Below, piece after piece: positions 1-5,758 of a DNA stretch of 6,473 nucleotides. The stretch is taken from contig JAUQQI010000107.1 of the NCBI GenBank assembly GCA_030549955.1, positions 3,458 through 9,930 on the forward strand, in the 5' to 3' direction. This DNA comes from Chloroflexota bacterium. GTDB taxonomy: Bacteria; Chloroflexota; Dehalococcoidia; JAUQQI01. The position numbers were made by a program, and so were the translations under genes. Each line of letters begins with the position of its first letter. The first letter of the stretch is position 1. Below the pieces are notes generated by a model. The model had not been told where the DNA came from and made no database searches. It saw only the letters and a program-made list of their open reading frames with translations.

Positions 1-302
1 TCGGCGCCGCCTTCAAGCAGGTCAATAGCAGTCTCGTCTACACCCGCCCCCGTGAGAATCAGGATACGGCTTGATGGGGTAGCGGCCCGTAAAGCCCTGA
101 GGCTGTTAAGCCCGTACATCTTCGGCATTTTCAGGTCGAGAAGGACAACATCCGGCCGAAGGGCGCGGGCCTGGCGCAGTGTCTGGTCAAAGTCGGCGGC
201 CTCACCCACCACATGGAAATCCGGCTCCAGGCCCAAGACCATTGCCAGCCCCTTCCTCACCACCGCGTGGTCGTCGGCAATAAGAATTCGGACCCTGCCC
301 AC
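1..302 (-). CDS. NarL/DegU-type response regulator, receiver domain (3' end outside window)
   Basis: This is a partial gene running off the left edge, with 100 codons visible. The translation is a CheY-like receiver domain. The acidic pocket is D10-D11 in the string ILIADDH, the likely phosphoacceptor is D56 in LLDLKMP, and the switch threonine is T84 in ILILTG. The conserved lysine and any output domain lie outside the window. The DDH acidic pocket and the HisKA_3-type partner kinase point to the NarL/FixJ family, so a C-terminal LuxR-type helix-turn-helix is expected but not seen. I chose GTG at 302-300 because it begins the receiver fold at the usual distance from the DDH motif. It lies 11 bases after the kinase stop codon, with a weak AAAAGG (315-310) upstream. 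The frame stays open further upstream inside the kinase gene, so the start is not certain. It is probably co-transcribed with the kinase and phosphorylated by it. The divergent sulfur operon is a natural candidate target (inference). Confidence 0.88.
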   Translation of the reverse strand, partial: MGRVRILIADDHAVVRKGLAMVLGLEPDFHVVGEAADFDQTLRQARALRPDVVLLDLKMPKMYGLNSLRALRAATPSSRILILTGAGVDETAIDLLEGGA

Positions 303-313
303 TTTCCGGCCTT

Positions 314-1996
314 TTACCAGGGGATCCTCACCAGCACCGTTGTACCGGCCCCGGGTTTGCTGAGTATGTTTACGTCGCCCCCAAGTTCAGATACTTTGCT
401 TTCTAAAATTGCCAGCCCGTAGCCCACCTGCCGGTCAGCTGGAAAGCCGCAGCCGTCGTCCCTGACCAGGACCTCGACCTCGGCCGGGGCCACGTTGACG
501 CAAACCCTGACCTGCGAGGCCCCGGAATGCTTCACCGCGTTCATCACGGCCTCCCGGGCTATAGCGAAAAGCCCGTAACGTAAACGGTAATCGAGGGATT
601 CCAGGTCACCGCTAACGCTGACGTCGAGGGACGGCGGCTTCGGACAGATACGGCGGGTCGCATTAAGAAGCTCCTGCTTAAGCCGACCGGGGCCGAGGTC
701 GGGCAAAGCCGGATTCAGGATAACCCGACGGAGCTCGGCACGCGCGGCCGCCGCCAGCCGCTGGATCTGGACAAGTTCCCCCTTTACGTGCTCCGGTGCC
801 CCGGGGAGCATCCGAATGCAAGCTTCCAGGCCATAGATGATCCCAAAGAGGGACTGCGATACGGTGTCATGGACATCCCGGGCAATTCGGTCCCGTTCTT
901 CAGAAACCGCAAGGCGCTGAGCCCGGTCCACACACAACATGGTCGTCCCCAGGGCGACGGCAGCCTGGTTTCGGAAAATGTCAAGCTGACGGAGTCCTTC
1001 GGGCTCCAGAGCGGTTCCGTCGGGATTGTCCAGGATCAGAATGCCCACCGGGTGCTCACGCAGGACCAGGGGGACAATGGCATATTCGCTTCCCAGGCCA
1101 AGCTGGGTGCTTATCGTCTGGTGACCGCAGACCGGCCTGCCATCGGCCACCAGCACAACGCGGTTCGTTTGCAGCGCCTCGCCGATGGGCCCGGGGTCGC
1201 CGCTGAGGGGAAGACGAGCCAGGTAACTCATCTTCTCGTCTGCGGCTTGCTGGTCCCGGCGAGCGATGAGCCACTGGCTGATCGCGGGGTCCGACGTGTC
1301 AACAATGCCCAGAATAGCCCGGCCAAAACCCATCCGCTGGGTCACCAGCTGAAGAATACAGCTCTGAACCTCCTGGACCTCGACCGCTGCCTGGAGGGCC
1401 TGGTTGAGTTCATAAATGTCCGTCAGCCGCTGGTAGCTTGCCGCCAGGTCCGCTTGCTGCCGGGCCAACTCATCGTGGGCGAGCTGAAGCCGGGTGTTCA
1501 TTACCGTCAGGTAGCCAAAGGTTCCCGCCAGCAGCAGGAAAGTTGCAATATGTCCGGAGGCCTGAAGCAACAGGGATAAATTCCAGCCGGTGCTGGCCAA
1601 TATGACAAGCCCGTAGAGGCCCCCGAAGGCGCCCGCGGCCACCACCGTTCCCCTGGCCCACCTGAAGAGAAACGCCGCCGCCAGCATCGGACTCAGGGCA
1701 TAGGCATAGAATGGGCTGGTCGCACCCCCGGTAAATCTGAGAAGCAGGACCCCCAGCATCAGGTCGAGGCTCAAAAGCAACGGGAAACGTCGCACCAGGG
1801 CATCGAGGCCCCGCCAGAGGGTAACAAGCAGATTGGCCGCGGTTGCCGCCGCAACCCCTGCCAGGAAGTGTTCATCATGGCCGCCATCGGCCGTCGCGTA
1901 GCTGACCGCCAGGATAAGGGCCGCCCAGCGGTAAATGATCAAAAGGCGAGTCGTCGTTAACATCACCAATATTTTAGCCGGCTCGGGGCCCGGCAA
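314..1996 (-). CDS. Membrane sensor histidine kinase, NarL/DegS type, with GAF domain
   Basis: The protein is 560 residues from a TTG start. Residues about 18-167 hold roughly six hydrophobic segments joined by short loops, with no large extracytoplasmic domain. A coiled-coil-like stretch follows (about 168-200), then a GAF-like domain (about 200-350). The H-box is EERDRIARDVHDTVSQSL with the phosphorylatable H376, the HisKA_3 signature of NarL/DegS/NreB-type kinases. The HATPase domain shows N486 in the N-box (REAVMNAVKH), DDGCGF at 513-518 (G1) and GYGL at 525-528 (G2), and ends in the usual TTVLVRIPW. The TTG at 1996 has GGGGAA six bases upstream-adjacent, whereas the in-frame ATG at 1963 (codon 12) has no good ribosome site; either start keeps all domains. 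The cognate regulator follows directly. Short loops suggest sensing within the membrane or through the GAF domain; the ligand is unknown. C290 and C355, in or next to the GAF region, could respond to redox or sulfur species, but this is speculation. Confidence 0.93.
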   Translation of the reverse strand: MPGPEPAKILVMLTTTRLLIIYRWAALILAVSYATADGGHDEHFLAGVAAATAANLLVTLWRGLDALVRRFPLLLSLDLMLGVLLLRFTGGATSPFYAYALSPMLAAAFLFRWARGTVVAAGAFGGLYGLVILASTGWNLSLLLQASGHIATFLLLAGTFGYLTVMNTRLQLAHDELARQQADLAASYQRLTDIYELNQALQAAVEVQEVQSCILQLVTQRMGFGRAILGIVDTSDPAISQWLIARRDQQAADEKMSYLARLPLSGDPGPIGEALQTNRVVLVADGRPVCGHQTISTQLGLGSEYAIVPLVLREHPVGILILDNPDGTALEPEGLRQLDIFRNQAAVALGTTMLCVDRAQRLAVSEERDRIARDVHDTVSQSLFGIIYGLEACIRMLPGAPEHVKGELVQIQRLAAAARAELRRVILNPALPDLGPGRLKQELLNATRRICPKPPSLDVSVSGDLESLDYRLRYGLFAIAREAVMNAVKHSGASQVRVCVNVAPAEVEVLVRDDGCGFPADRQVGYGLAILESKVSELGGDVNILSKPGAGTTVLVRIPW

Positions 1997-2000
1997 ATTG

Positions 2001-2006
2001 TTCCCC
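2001..2006 (-). promoter_or_regulatory. Ribosome binding site supporting the TTG start of the kinase
   Basis: On the minus strand GGGGAA lies four bases before the TTG at 1996-1994. The alternative ATG at 1963-1961 is preceded by TATTGGTG, a poor match to the 16S rRNA tail. This favours TTG. The same 10-base string GGGGAACAAT also precedes or overlaps the start codon of tusA on the other strand. Confidence 0.5.
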
Positions 2007-2041
2007 GGGTACGGAGATGCCAGTTGCCCTCAACCTGAACT

Positions 2042-2081
2042 ATCTGCCGCGTGGGGTAAAAAATTACCTCCTAAGGCAGAT
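2042..2081. promoter_or_regulatory. Two-part inverted repeat / hairpin, candidate operator or leader RNA structure
   Basis: Outer arms ATCTGCC (2042-2048) and GGCAGAT (2075-2081) pair perfectly over 7 bp. Inner arms GGGGTAA (2053-2059) and TTACCTC (2064-2070) pair over 7 bp with one G-U in the plus-strand reading, closing an AAAA loop. The two stems are separated by a symmetric 4x4 internal loop (2049-2052 and 2071-2074). No T-run follows on either strand, so it is not an ordinary intrinsic terminator. It lies 45 bases upstream of the kinase start on the minus strand. It could be a protein-binding palindrome (core GGTAA-N4-TTACC) or a 5' leader structure of the kinase mRNA. Function is inference; the pairing is directly visible. 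Confidence 0.5.
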
Positions 2082-2308
2082 CCAACCCGGCCGGATGTTT
2101 GTTAACTTCCAGACGGTGGGAGCAGACGAAAGCCATGGCAACGGTCCTGGCGGCTGAGCTTGAGGCCGGGCCGGGGATGCGGGTTGCGATTCTGGTGGCC
2201 GGCCGAGGGGTTGCCCCCGGTGGCCGGGACGACGTGGCGTCTGGGGCAATCGGGCGCCGTAGGGGCGGCCCATCCGGCCATATTACGCCCGGGTCCACGG
2301 TCCTTTGG

Positions 2309-2331
2309 GTGACCTGACGGTCACGTTGACC
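2309..2331. promoter_or_regulatory. Interleaved GGTCA/TGACC inverted repeats upstream of tusA, candidate operator
   Basis: GTGACC (2309-2314), spacer TGAC, GGTCAC (2319-2324) form a perfect 6-bp inverted repeat. The second arm is reused with TGACC (2327-2331) to form GGTCA-CGT-TGACC. Three half-sites therefore sit in 23 bases, at roughly 10- and 8-base steps, ending 23 bases before the tusA ATG. Spacing close to one helical turn and position just ahead of the first gene suit binding of a dimeric regulator, possibly the adjacent response regulator. Which protein binds is unknown. Confidence 0.5.
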
Positions 2332-2354
2332 ACTGCCATGTACTGGGGGGAACA

Positions 2355-2591
2355 ATGGCCCTGAAGGTAGACAAGTTGCTTGACTGTTCGGGTCTACTGT
2401 GTCCCTTGCCCGTGATTCGGACCAATAAAGCCATAAAAGAGGTCAATGTCGGGCAGATCCTGGAGGTCTGGGCAACGGACCCCGGGGCCCCGAAAGACCT
2501 GGAGGCCTGGGCGCGGCAGACAGGGCATGAACTGCTGGAGTCCGTGACGGAAGGAAGCAAGTTCATCTTCCGGATCCGTCGGACGCACTGA
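2355..2591 (+). CDS. tusA: TusA-family sulfur carrier protein
   Basis: At 78 residues this is the normal size for TusA (SirA/YedF/TusA family). The N-terminal signature LDCSGLLCPLPVIRTNKAI holds the CPxP motif, whose C16 carries sulfur as a persulfide; a second cysteine, C11, lies close before it. The rest fits the small two-layer alpha/beta fold, with the common acidic string WATDPGAPKDLEAWA. TusA is cytoplasmic and passes sulfane sulfur between rhodaneses, DsrE-type proteins and the Hdr-like or Dsr systems. The ATG at 2355 has a G-rich ribosome site (2345-2350) four bases upstream. It is the first gene of the operon, followed after 27 bases by a DsrE-type gene. TusA next to DsrE2/DsrE3 and hdr-like genes is the known arrangement of sulfur-transfer modules, which supports a dissimilatory role rather than tRNA thiolation. 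Confidence 0.94.
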   Translation: MALKVDKLLDCSGLLCPLPVIRTNKAIKEVNVGQILEVWATDPGAPKDLEAWARQTGHELLESVTEGSKFIFRIRRTH

Positions 2592-2618
2592 GTTTTAAGA
2601 GCGCGGAGGGAAAGGGCG

Positions 2619-3134
2619 ATGGCGGAGCAAGTTGGTGGCGTGGAGCCGCGGCGCCGGCGGCTGGCCGTAATAGCTTCGAAGGGCTCCCTGGACATGGCTT
2701 ACCCGCCCCTTATTCTTGCCTCCACGGCGGTGAGTCTCGGCTGGGAAGTGGCCGTCTTTTTCACCTTCTACGGCCTTGACATTATTAACAAACAGCGCCT
2801 TCACCGGCTAAAGGTCGCTCCGGTCGGCAATCCGGCCATGCCCCCGCCCATCAAGCAGGTTCCCATTCGGGTCCCCAACCTGGTTGGGGTTCTGCCGGGC
2901 ATGACCGACCTGGCGACCACCTTCATGAAGAGCTGGATGGCTCAGGCCAATATGCCCAGCCTAGAGGAGATGATCGAGGTCGTCCGGGAGGGCGGCGGGA
3001 AACTCTACGCCTGTGCCACGACTATGGGCGTGATGAAGGTGCGTGCCGAGGACCTCATCGACGGGGTTGAATGCCTCGGGGCCGCCGCCTTCCTCGACTA
3101 TGCGGCCAATGCGGATGTCGCACTTTTCATTTGA
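2619..3134 (+). CDS. DsrE2/DsrE3-type sulfurtransferase (DsrE/DsrF/DrsH-like family)
   Basis: The 171-residue protein has an Arg-rich N-terminus, then the family strings IASKGSLDMAYPPLILAST, VFFTFYGL, VGNPAMP, GVLPGMTDLATTFMKSWM and PSLEEMIE. The likely sulfur-binding cysteine is C132 in KLYACATTMGVM, and the C-terminal block is DLIDGVECLGAAAFLDYAA with a second cysteine, C152. These match the larger DsrE-like family (DsrE2/DsrE3A type), cytoplasmic proteins that exchange persulfide or thiosulfonate groups with TusA. The ATG has GGAGGG at 2605-2610, eight bases upstream. It lies between tusA and a shorter paralog. I am sure of the family but not of the exact subtype (DsrE2 versus DsrE3A), so no symbol is given. 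Residues about 24-53 are hydrophobic, but I do not claim a membrane segment. Confidence 0.9.
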   Translation: MAEQVGGVEPRRRRLAVIASKGSLDMAYPPLILASTAVSLGWEVAVFFTFYGLDIINKQRLHRLKVAPVGNPAMPPPIKQVPIRVPNLVGVLPGMTDLATTFMKSWMAQANMPSLEEMIEVVREGGGKLYACATTMGVMKVRAEDLIDGVECLGAAAFLDYAANADVALFI

Positions 3135-3146
3135 TCGGGGTTCCTC

Positions 3147-3524
3147 ATGCAGGATGGGGTGAAGCGATTGCTCTACGTGATGACCCACGGGGTGGAGGCA
3201 CCTGAGCGGTGCGCAACACCCTTCTACCTGGCGGCTGCCGCCGCGGCAATGGACGTGGAAGTCGGTATTTACTTCACGATGAATGGTCCGACCCTGCTCC
3301 GGCGGGGTGTACCCGAAGCCATCGGCCCCAAGGGCGACCGCGGCGCCAGATTGCGCCATTTTATCGACCAGGCCCGCGAGCTGGGCGTAAGGCTGTACGT
3401 CTGCCAGCCCAGCCTGGACCTCCATGACCTCTCCTACGAAGACCTCATCGAAGGCGTGGAGATGATCGGGGGGGCTGCCTTCAACGAGCTGGCCCTCCAG
3501 GCGGACGCGGTTATCGCCTTTTAA
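3147..3524 (+). CDS. Short DsrE-family sulfur-transfer protein
   Basis: The 125-residue protein has a DsrE-like fold pattern: a first strand RLLYVMTHG, a long helix ATPFYLAAAAAAMDVEVG, the strand IYFTMNGP, then RLYVCQPSLDL with C86 as the likely persulfide cysteine, and a C-terminal block EDLIEGVEMIGGAAFNELALQADAVIAF. That block aligns with the C-terminus of the preceding protein (DLI-GVE--G-AAF---A--AD), so the two are paralogs of different length. C22 is a second cysteine. The gene starts 12 bases after the upstream stop with only a weak ribosome site (GGGG at 3137-3140), suggesting translational coupling. Its TAA stop overlaps the hdrC start as TAATG. The likely role is a second sulfur carrier or a partner subunit of the first DsrE-type protein; heteromeric DsrE assemblies (DsrEFH, TusBCD) are known. 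Subtype is not assigned. Confidence 0.88.
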   Translation: MQDGVKRLLYVMTHGVEAPERCATPFYLAAAAAAMDVEVGIYFTMNGPTLLRRGVPEAIGPKGDRGARLRHFIDQARELGVRLYVCQPSLDLHDLSYEDLIEGVEMIGGAAFNELALQADAVIAF

Positions 3525-4225
3525 TGGGTCCCGGCATGACACTGGCTCCCCACAGCTATCCCGAAGTTCCCCTCGCTGAAAAGCTCCGGCTGTTCAACGA
3601 AGTCAAAGCAGACCCGCGATTTAAGGATTATCTTTACGGCTGTTACGAATGCGGCATCTGCGTGGCAGCCTGCCCCTCCGCCAGGTTTTACGACTTTTCG
3701 CCCCGCAAGATTACCCAGGCGCTGGCCCGCGAAGACGTCGAGCTGGTCTACGAACAGATAAACGACGACATCTGGAACTGTTCCCAGTGCTTCTCCTGCC
3801 TTCGCTGCCCCCGTGGCAACAACCCTGGCGGACTCATCACCATTATGCGGGAGGTTGCCATCCGGAACGGGTTGCGCTCGGCTAAGGAGGCTTTGCAGGG
3901 CTACAGCCGGGTCATCTACAAGGTCATGTCTACCGGGACCCAGGTCTCACCCGACATGCTCCAGTTCGATGCCTTCCCCGACTGGGGGCCTTCGGTGCGG
4001 GAGGAAAGTGAGAACCTGCAACTGTGGCGGCGGGCCCTCCCGCCGGAAACGATGCATACCACCTCGATGAGCTGGCGGGTGGCCGACCGAACGCTGGTCG
4101 AGCTTTACCTTATCTGGCACAGTGCCGGGGTGATGGGGATGATTGAGGAGGTCGACCCCGGCCTCGCCATGATCCTGGCTGACCTGATGGCGGAGAAGCT
4201 GGAAGAGTATGGCCTTTCGGTCTGA
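3524..4225 (+). CDS. hdrC: HdrC-like iron-sulfur subunit of an sHdr-type complex
   Basis: The 233-residue protein has two cysteine motifs. The first is C40-C43-C46-C50-P (CYECGICVAACP), a classical 4Fe-4S ferredoxin motif. The second is C86-C89-C92-C95-P (CSQCFSCLRCPRG), which has the spacing CX2CX2CX2CP, one residue shorter than the usual CX2CX2CX3CP. Between and after them come family strings such as FSPRKITQALARED and GLITIMREVAIRNGL. No membrane segment is evident. HdrC relays electrons between the HdrA flavin and the HdrB clusters in Hdr-type complexes. The ATG at 3524 overlaps the preceding stop; a second in-frame ATG at 3536 (codon 5) is possible. The C-terminal 17 bases overlap the next gene. 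The C-terminal half (about 110-233) extends beyond the Fe-S domain and resembles sHdr-type HdrC proteins more than the short methanogen HdrC. I think it is the HdrC2 type, from memory of family strings and not from a search. Confidence 0.88.
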   Translation: MGPGMTLAPHSYPEVPLAEKLRLFNEVKADPRFKDYLYGCYECGICVAACPSARFYDFSPRKITQALAREDVELVYEQINDDIWNCSQCFSCLRCPRGNNPGGLITIMREVAIRNGLRSAKEALQGYSRVIYKVMSTGTQVSPDMLQFDAFPDWGPSVREESENLQLWRRALPPETMHTTSMSWRVADRTLVELYLIWHSAGVMGMIEEVDPGLAMILADLMAEKLEEYGLSV

Positions 4226-4559
4226 CGGCCCCAATCGGCATCTCCTTGGGGCGGACGGCGTGGTAGCCGTGGTCACCTTTGGGGACTACGGCGAGCTTCT
4301 GGATTTCGAAGGCCAGCTGGACGCCGAAGCGGCCCGACTTATGGCTTTCCTGGTCACCGCCCGGAACGTCGATTTTGCCCTTCAGGCTGAGGCCGTCGAG
4401 AAGGCCAGCGGTATGGCCTTTCTCCCCTTCACCGGCTGGGTCTACCGGGGCCAGCACTACTCCCTTGTGGTGAGCGGCAACCGGGCGGTGGTTGCCCAGA
4501 GCCTGAAGGCCGACTACAACCGGATTTTCGCACTGCTAGAGGAGGCAGGGTCCGCATGA
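4209..4559 (+). CDS. Small DUF2173 / roadblock-LC7-like protein of the hdr cluster
   Basis: The 116-residue soluble protein has no cysteine. The apparent order is strands (GVVAVVTFGDYGELLDFEG), a long helix (about residues 36-66), strands (FTGWVYRGQHYSLVVSGNRAVVAQ in two pieces, about 73-97) and a C-terminal helix (YNRIFALLEE). This is the layout of roadblock/LC7 or longin-like domains. A small conserved protein of this kind (DUF2173) is a standing member of sHdr gene clusters, usually listed only as hyp, and its function is not established. Here it lies between hdrC and hdrB, overlapping hdrC by 17 bases and hdrB by 4 (ATGA), so synthesis is probably coupled to both. The family assignment is from recall of the cluster and the fold pattern, so it is moderate. 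A role in complex assembly or scaffolding is inference. Confidence 0.78.
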   Translation: MAFRSDGPNRHLLGADGVVAVVTFGDYGELLDFEGQLDAEAARLMAFLVTARNVDFALQAEAVEKASGMAFLPFTGWVYRGQHYSLVVSGNRAVVAQSLKADYNRIFALLEEAGSA

Positions 4560-5749
4560 ATGTTATCCCGCCCGAAACTCTCGTCCCAAGGCCGGCCCGG
4601 GAGCGGCAGTTCAGCCGGGGTCGGGGCCGACATGAGGACATCCGGCAGGCAGTTTTCGACCTGGAGGCTAAGGGCGAGTGGACGGTCCAACGGGTCCCCG
4701 CCCCCTACCGGGAGCTGACCACCAAGTACGGCCTAGTCAAGAAGATCCCACTGCAGCACACCTGGCACCATAAGTCGTGCGGCCAGTGCGGGCACATTCC
4801 TGGTTACTCGACGTCCATCTTCTGGATAAACCGCAAGCTCGGCTTCGATTACTTCGACCCACAGGACCAGACCTCCTGCACGGCCTGGAACTACTATGCC
4901 TCGGCCACTTCTAACGCGGTTGCCCAGGCGGCCGTGGCCCTGCGGAACTTTGCGGCGGCCTACGAGACGGGTTATTACCCGCTGATCCACTGTGGGACAT
5001 CCTACGGACACTACAAGGAGGTCAGGGCCGAGCTGGTCCGCCATCCGGAGCTCAGGGCTGAGGTCCGCCGCATTCTCGAAAAGCTGGGCAAGCCGATGGT
5101 GGTCCCCGAAGAAATCGTCCATTACAGCGAGTGGCTTCATGCCATCCGGGAGGAGATTAAGACCCGGCAGGTCCGGGATTTTTCGAATATCGTCGTAGCC
5201 GTCCACCCGGCCTGCCACTATTACAAGCTGGTGGAAGGGGACGCTATCTACGACCCCGATATCTACGGCGGTCAGCGAACGGCGGTGGTCACCGGCCTGG
5301 CCGAGGCCCTTGGGGCCCGGGTGGCCGATTACTCGACCTGGTTTGACTGCTGCGGTTTTGGCTTCCGGCATATCCTGGTCCAGCGGGACTTTACCCGGTC
5401 CTTTGCCACGATGCGGAAGATCGAGGTTATGAAAGAGGAGGCCAACCCCGACGTGGTCCTGACCCACGACACCGGCTGCGTCACAACCCTGGACAAGAGC
5501 CAGTTTGCGGCCAGAGCCCACGGCCGGAACGTTGGGATCCCGGTGCTCAGCGACGCCCAGTTCGCAGCCCTGGCCATGGGCGCCCACCCATACCGGGTCT
5601 GCCAGCTGCACTGGCACTCGGCGGACTACCGGCCCCTCCTGGAAAAGATGGGCGTCGACTGGAGGGCAGCCTGGGAGGAGTTTAAGGCCGACCTGGAGCG
5701 GCTCAAGAGGGGCGAGGTCCAGTACCTGACCTGGGACGACGTGGACTGA
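4556..5749 (+). CDS. hdrB: HdrB-like subunit with two degenerate CCG domains
   Basis: The 397-residue protein is longer than typical HdrB (about 300); the first 70 residues precede the first CCG domain. Domain 1 has C75 (with C78 nearby), C108 and C146. The expected CC pair is reduced to SC followed by Thr, and the expected CxxC has become C146-G-T-S149. Domain 2 has C220, the pair C265-C266 (FDCCGFGFRH) and C308, where the expected CxxC reads C308-V-T-T311. C349 (CQLHWHS) is an extra cysteine nearby. In canonical HdrB the two CCG domains bind the noncubane 4Fe-4S clusters that cleave the disulfide. Here at least one residue is missing from each, as is known in part for sHdr-type B subunits. 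The start overlaps the upstream stop (ATGA), with a strong GGAGG at 4541-4545. The strings CCGFGFRH and TGCVTTLDKSQF make me think of the HdrB2 type, from recall only. It is likely the site of sulfur-substrate chemistry in the complex. Confidence 0.88.
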   Translation: MNVIPPETLVPRPARERQFSRGRGRHEDIRQAVFDLEAKGEWTVQRVPAPYRELTTKYGLVKKIPLQHTWHHKSCGQCGHIPGYSTSIFWINRKLGFDYFDPQDQTSCTAWNYYASATSNAVAQAAVALRNFAAAYETGYYPLIHCGTSYGHYKEVRAELVRHPELRAEVRRILEKLGKPMVVPEEIVHYSEWLHAIREEIKTRQVRDFSNIVVAVHPACHYYKLVEGDAIYDPDIYGGQRTAVVTGLAEALGARVADYSTWFDCCGFGFRHILVQRDFTRSFATMRKIEVMKEEANPDVVLTHDTGCVTTLDKSQFAARAHGRNVGIPVLSDAQFAALAMGAHPYRVCQLHWHSADYRPLLEKMGVDWRAAWEEFKADLERLKRGEVQYLTWDDVD

Positions 5750-5755
5750 GGAGGG
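5750..5755 (+). promoter_or_regulatory. Ribosome binding site of hdrA
   Basis: GGAGGG begins right after the hdrB stop codon (5747-5749) and sits three bases before the ATG at 5759. It fixes the start of the hdrA-like gene immediately ahead of the FAD-binding motif. The spacing is short, but no other start is near. Confidence 0.6.
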
Positions 5756-5758
5756 CCT

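Larger units (their letters stand above)
1997..2354. other. Divergent intergenic region, no supported gene
   Basis: About 360 bases separate the kinase (leftward) from tusA (rightward). Reading frames of 60-90 codons cross it on both strands, but they lack recognisable domains, have poor ribosome sites and are rich in Pro, Arg and Gly, as expected from random GC-rich sequence. It must hold the promoters for both transcripts. I could not pick a convincing -35/-10 pair on either strand. The structured parts are the hairpin at 2042-2081 and the repeat cluster at 2309-2331. The stretch 2160-2280 is very GC-rich, with a direct repeat GGTGGCCGG (2194-2202 and 2219-2227) and a small GGGG-TTG-CCCC hairpin (2207-2217). 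Confidence 0.7.

Noticed and set aside
788..1579. 263-codon plus-strand frame opposite the kinase
   Set aside because: It is antisense to a kinase with complete HisKA_3 and HATPase motifs, and its own translation has no recognisable domain.
2042..2081. Intrinsic terminator
   Set aside because: No T-run follows on either strand, and no gene ends toward it on either side.
2099..2317. 72-codon plus-strand frame in the divergent region (contains MATVLAAELEAGPGMRVAILVAGRG)
   Set aside because: The TTG start has no ribosome site, the second half is low-complexity Gly/Arg, and no family is recognised. The first 25 residues look protein-like, but not enough to call a gene or a remnant.
2326..2331. 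TTGACC as a -35 box for tusA
   Set aside because: A -10 box at the usual 17-base distance would fall on the ribosome site and start codon, and no TATAAT-like string is there.
2071..2355. 94-codon minus-strand frame across the divergent region
   Set aside because: The composition is Pro/Arg/Ser-rich as in random GC-rich frames, it overlaps the tusA start, and there is no domain.
4733..5617. 294-codon minus-strand frame opposite hdrB
   Set aside because: It is antisense to a clear HdrB-like protein with CCG motifs and is a GC-driven shadow frame.
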